A DNA stretch of 8,669 nt from F1-20-MAGs119 sp041164425 (GTDB lineage: Bacteria > Actinomycetota > Acidimicrobiia > Acidimicrobiales > Ilumatobacteraceae). Under the pieces are notes generated by a model that was not told where the DNA came from, did not search any database, and saw nothing but the letters and a program-made list of their open reading frames with translations. Numbering within the stretch: the stretch's first letter is position 1; the number at the start of each line of letters is the position of its first letter. Below are positions 7,316 through 8,669 of this stretch, piece after piece. The position numbers were made by a program, and so were the translations under genes. Where the stretch lies: assembly GCA_041164425.1 (NCBI GenBank), contig JBEAPO010000017.1:1-8669 (forward strand), given 5' to 3'.

Positions 7316-8482
7316 ATGTCGTTGCGGGGGAAAGCTTTCATTGCCGGTGCCTACGAGCACCCGCTGCGCACCATTCCCGATGCGACAGTCGCACGGGTGC
7401 ACGCCGAAGTGGCAGCAGGAGCGTTGGCCGACGCAGGTTTGGGCTTCGACGACGTCGACGGCTACTTCTGCGCCGGTGACGCGCCGGGTTTTGGTCCATT
7501 GTCAATGGCCGAATACATGGGGATCTCGCCCACCCATGTCGACTCGACCGAAACCGGCGGCTCGTCGTACCTCATTCATGTGCAGCACGCCGCCGAGGCA
7601 ATCGCTGTCGGGCACTGCAAGGTCGCTCTCATCACGCTTGCCGGCCTGCCGCGTTCATCAGGTGCCGGCATCGCGGGCGCAGGTCGGTTCGGAAACTCCC
7701 CCGAGGTCCACTTCGAGAACCACTTCGGTATGTCGATCGTCGCAGGCTACGCAATGGCCGCACGCCGCCACATGCACGAGTTCGGCACGACGTCGAAACA
7801 GTTGGCGGCAATCAAGGTCGCAGCTTCCATCCATGCGCAACACAACCCAAACGCATTTCTGCGCAACGTCGTCACCATCGACGAAGTCGTGTCGTCGCGG
7901 ATGGTCGCCGACCCGCTACACATGCTCGACTGTTGCGTCGTCACCGACGGTGGCGGCGCGCTCGTCGTCGTGTCACCTGACGTTGCCAAATCGCTGTCAC
8001 GTCACTGCATTCCCGTGCTCGGCACCGGCACCGGCGTGAAACACGTCGACAACGGCCGCATCGATCTCACCCACACGGCCGCCGTGCAATCGGGACCACG
8101 CGCATTCGCCGAGGCCGGTGTCACCCCGGCCGACATTGACTACGCCTCCATCTACGACAGTTTCACCATCACCGTTCTCCTCGCACTCGAAGACCTCGGC
8201 TTCTGCGCCAAAGGCGATGGTGGCCGATTCGTTGCCGACGGTGCCCTGCAGGCACCCTTCGGCAAGCTCCCGTTCAACACCGACGGCGGCGGCCTGTGCA
8301 ACAACCACCCCAGCAATCGCGGTGGCATGACCAAGGTCATCGAAGCCGTGCGGCAACTCCGGGGCGAGGCACACGCTGCGGTCCAGGTGCCCGACTGCGA
8401 GATTGCACTCGCCCACGGCACGGGCGGCAACCTCGCCACGCGCATGGGTTCGTCGACCCTCATCCTGGGACGCAGCCTGTGA
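7316..8482 (+). CDS. Thiolase-superfamily protein lacking catalytic cysteines (SCP-x/Ltp-like)
   Basis: Thiolase-fold protein of 388 residues, acting on CoA thioesters in the cytosol. The fold is clear from the N-terminal A-x-V-A-A-G-A-L-A-D-A-G-L helix, the G81-G-S-S-Y...A-E-A-I-A-V-G segment, Y280-D-S-F-T, G-G-G-L-C-N-N-H331-P-S-N-R-G-G and H367-G-T-G-G. Counting back from A-I-x-x-G, the position of the nucleophilic Cys of true thiolases is Gly82 (next residue Ser83). The second Cys of the C-x-G-G loop is also absent (HGTGG). The His of the H-P motif remains. Classical thiolysis is therefore unlikely; Ltp2-type members with this change are retro-aldolases in steroid side-chain degradation, paired with a DUF35 protein, as here. 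Substrate is unknown and could be any branched or beta-hydroxyacyl-CoA. The start at 7316 has no ribosome binding site and follows a TANNNT motif, suggesting a leaderless mRNA. It overlaps the next gene by 4 bases. Annotation pipelines often call such genes acetyl-CoA acetyltransferase. Confidence 0.9.
   Translation: MSLRGKAFIAGAYEHPLRTIPDATVARVHAEVAAGALADAGLGFDDVDGYFCAGDAPGFGPLSMAEYMGISPTHVDSTETGGSSYLIHVQHAAEAIAVGHCKVALITLAGLPRSSGAGIAGAGRFGNSPEVHFENHFGMSIVAGYAMAARRHMHEFGTTSKQLAAIKVAASIHAQHNPNAFLRNVVTIDEVVSSRMVADPLHMLDCCVVTDGGGALVVVSPDVAKSLSRHCIPVLGTGTGVKHVDNGRIDLTHTAAVQSGPRAFAEAGVTPADIDYASIYDSFTITVLLALEDLGFCAKGDGGRFVADGALQAPFGKLPFNTDGGGLCNNHPSNRGGMTKVIEAVRQLRGEAHAAVQVPDCEIALAHGTGGNLATRMGSSTLILGRSL
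8479..8482 (+). other. GTGA start/stop overlap (translational coupling)
   Basis: The GTG start of the DUF35 gene (8479-8481) overlaps the TGA stop of the thiolase-like gene (8480-8482). Such overlaps usually give coupled, near-equal synthesis of subunits of one complex. Confidence 0.8.
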
Positions 8483-8669
8483 ACACGCCGTTCCTTCCAC
8501 TCGCCGACGTCGAGGCCACCGTCGAGAACCAGCGGTTCTGGGACGCACTCCGCGACGGCCGCATCGACCTTCCCCTCTGCGCCACGTGCCGTGCATTCGT
8601 CTGGTACCCGCGGGCGATCTGCCCTGGCTGCCACTCGGCCGACGACATCGGTTGGCGCCCACTGCCCGG
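8479..8669 (+). CDS. DUF35 zinc-ribbon/OB-fold protein (3' end missing)
   Basis: Partner subunit of the preceding thiolase-like protein; 63 codons are visible before the right edge. The N-terminal helix contains the family hallmark N17-Q-R-F-W21-D-A-L-R-D-G, followed by a rubredoxin-like zinc ribbon: L-P-L-C34-A-T-C37 and I-C48-P-G-C51-H. The Y43-P-R just before the second cysteine pair is also typical. The C-terminal OB-fold half is expected beyond the window. By family knowledge DUF35 proteins bind thiolase-fold enzymes and help form the acyl-CoA site, as in the Ltp2-ChsH2 complex. All four zinc cysteines are intact. The GTG start is supported by the 4-base overlap with the upstream stop and by the fit to the family N-terminus. 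Confidence 0.92.
   Translation, partial: MNTPFLPLADVEATVENQRFWDALRDGRIDLPLCATCRAFVWYPRAICPGCHSADDIGWRPLP

Noticed and set aside
7997..8662. 221-codon open frame on the minus strand
   Set aside because: Antisense to the thiolase-like and DUF35 genes, both of which carry clear family motifs.
1..8669. Search for a defence, mobile or CRISPR system
   Set aside because: No spaced direct repeats, transposase, integrase, nuclease, toxin-antitoxin or reverse transcriptase motifs are visible. Every sizeable stretch is explained by the listed genes.

Overview
The window reads as ordinary chromosomal DNA of a GC-rich actinobacterium. The likely group is Acidimicrobiia (Ilumatobacter-like). This is inferred from the family mix: an actinobacterial-type short family I pyrophosphatase, a thiolase/DUF35 pair, and large secreted lipoproteins ending in a cysteine-bearing fibronectin type III (FN3) module. 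No 16S rRNA or marker gene here proves it. I see no rRNA, tRNA, CRISPR array, insertion sequence, phage gene or plasmid origin. Coding density is very high and no stretch over about 110 bases lacks a gene.

Layout, left to right. (1) Minus strand, 1-1534: a lipoprotein with seven FG-GAP repeats (a predicted seven-bladed beta-propeller) and the start of an FN3 domain; its 3' end lies beyond the left edge. (2) A 112-base divergent promoter region. (3) Plus strand, 1647-2540: a DODA/YgiD-type extradiol ring-opening dioxygenase. (4) Plus strand, 2597-3076: family I inorganic pyrophosphatase (ppa). (5) Plus strand, 3095-4072: a polytopic membrane protein with a DUF2157-like layout, 18 bases after ppa. 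(6) Minus strand, 4005-7223: a 1072-residue lipoprotein with delta-60-like propeller repeats, a charged helical linker, FN3 and a second C-terminal beta domain. It overlaps gene 5 tail-to-tail by 68 bases. (7) A 92-base divergent promoter region containing a perfect 12-base palindrome. (8) Plus strand, 7316-8482: a thiolase-superfamily protein lacking both catalytic cysteines. (9) Plus strand, from 8479 off the right edge: its DUF35 zinc-ribbon/OB partner, joined by a GTGA stop/start overlap.

How the genes work together. The thiolase-like/DUF35 pair is a two-gene complex of the type that carries out C-C bond chemistry on CoA thioesters, possibly retro-aldol cleavage as in steroid side-chain degradation. 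The two lipoproteins are separate loci but share an outer-surface design: lipobox, propeller, then FN3 with a C-T...C-I-I-x-G-L motif. The dioxygenase, pyrophosphatase and membrane protein lie head-to-tail, but the first two each seem to have their own leaderless promoter. The points most worth a second look are the Cys-less thiolase with its coupled partner, the shared lipoprotein module, the leaderless-start signature, and the 68-base convergent overlap.
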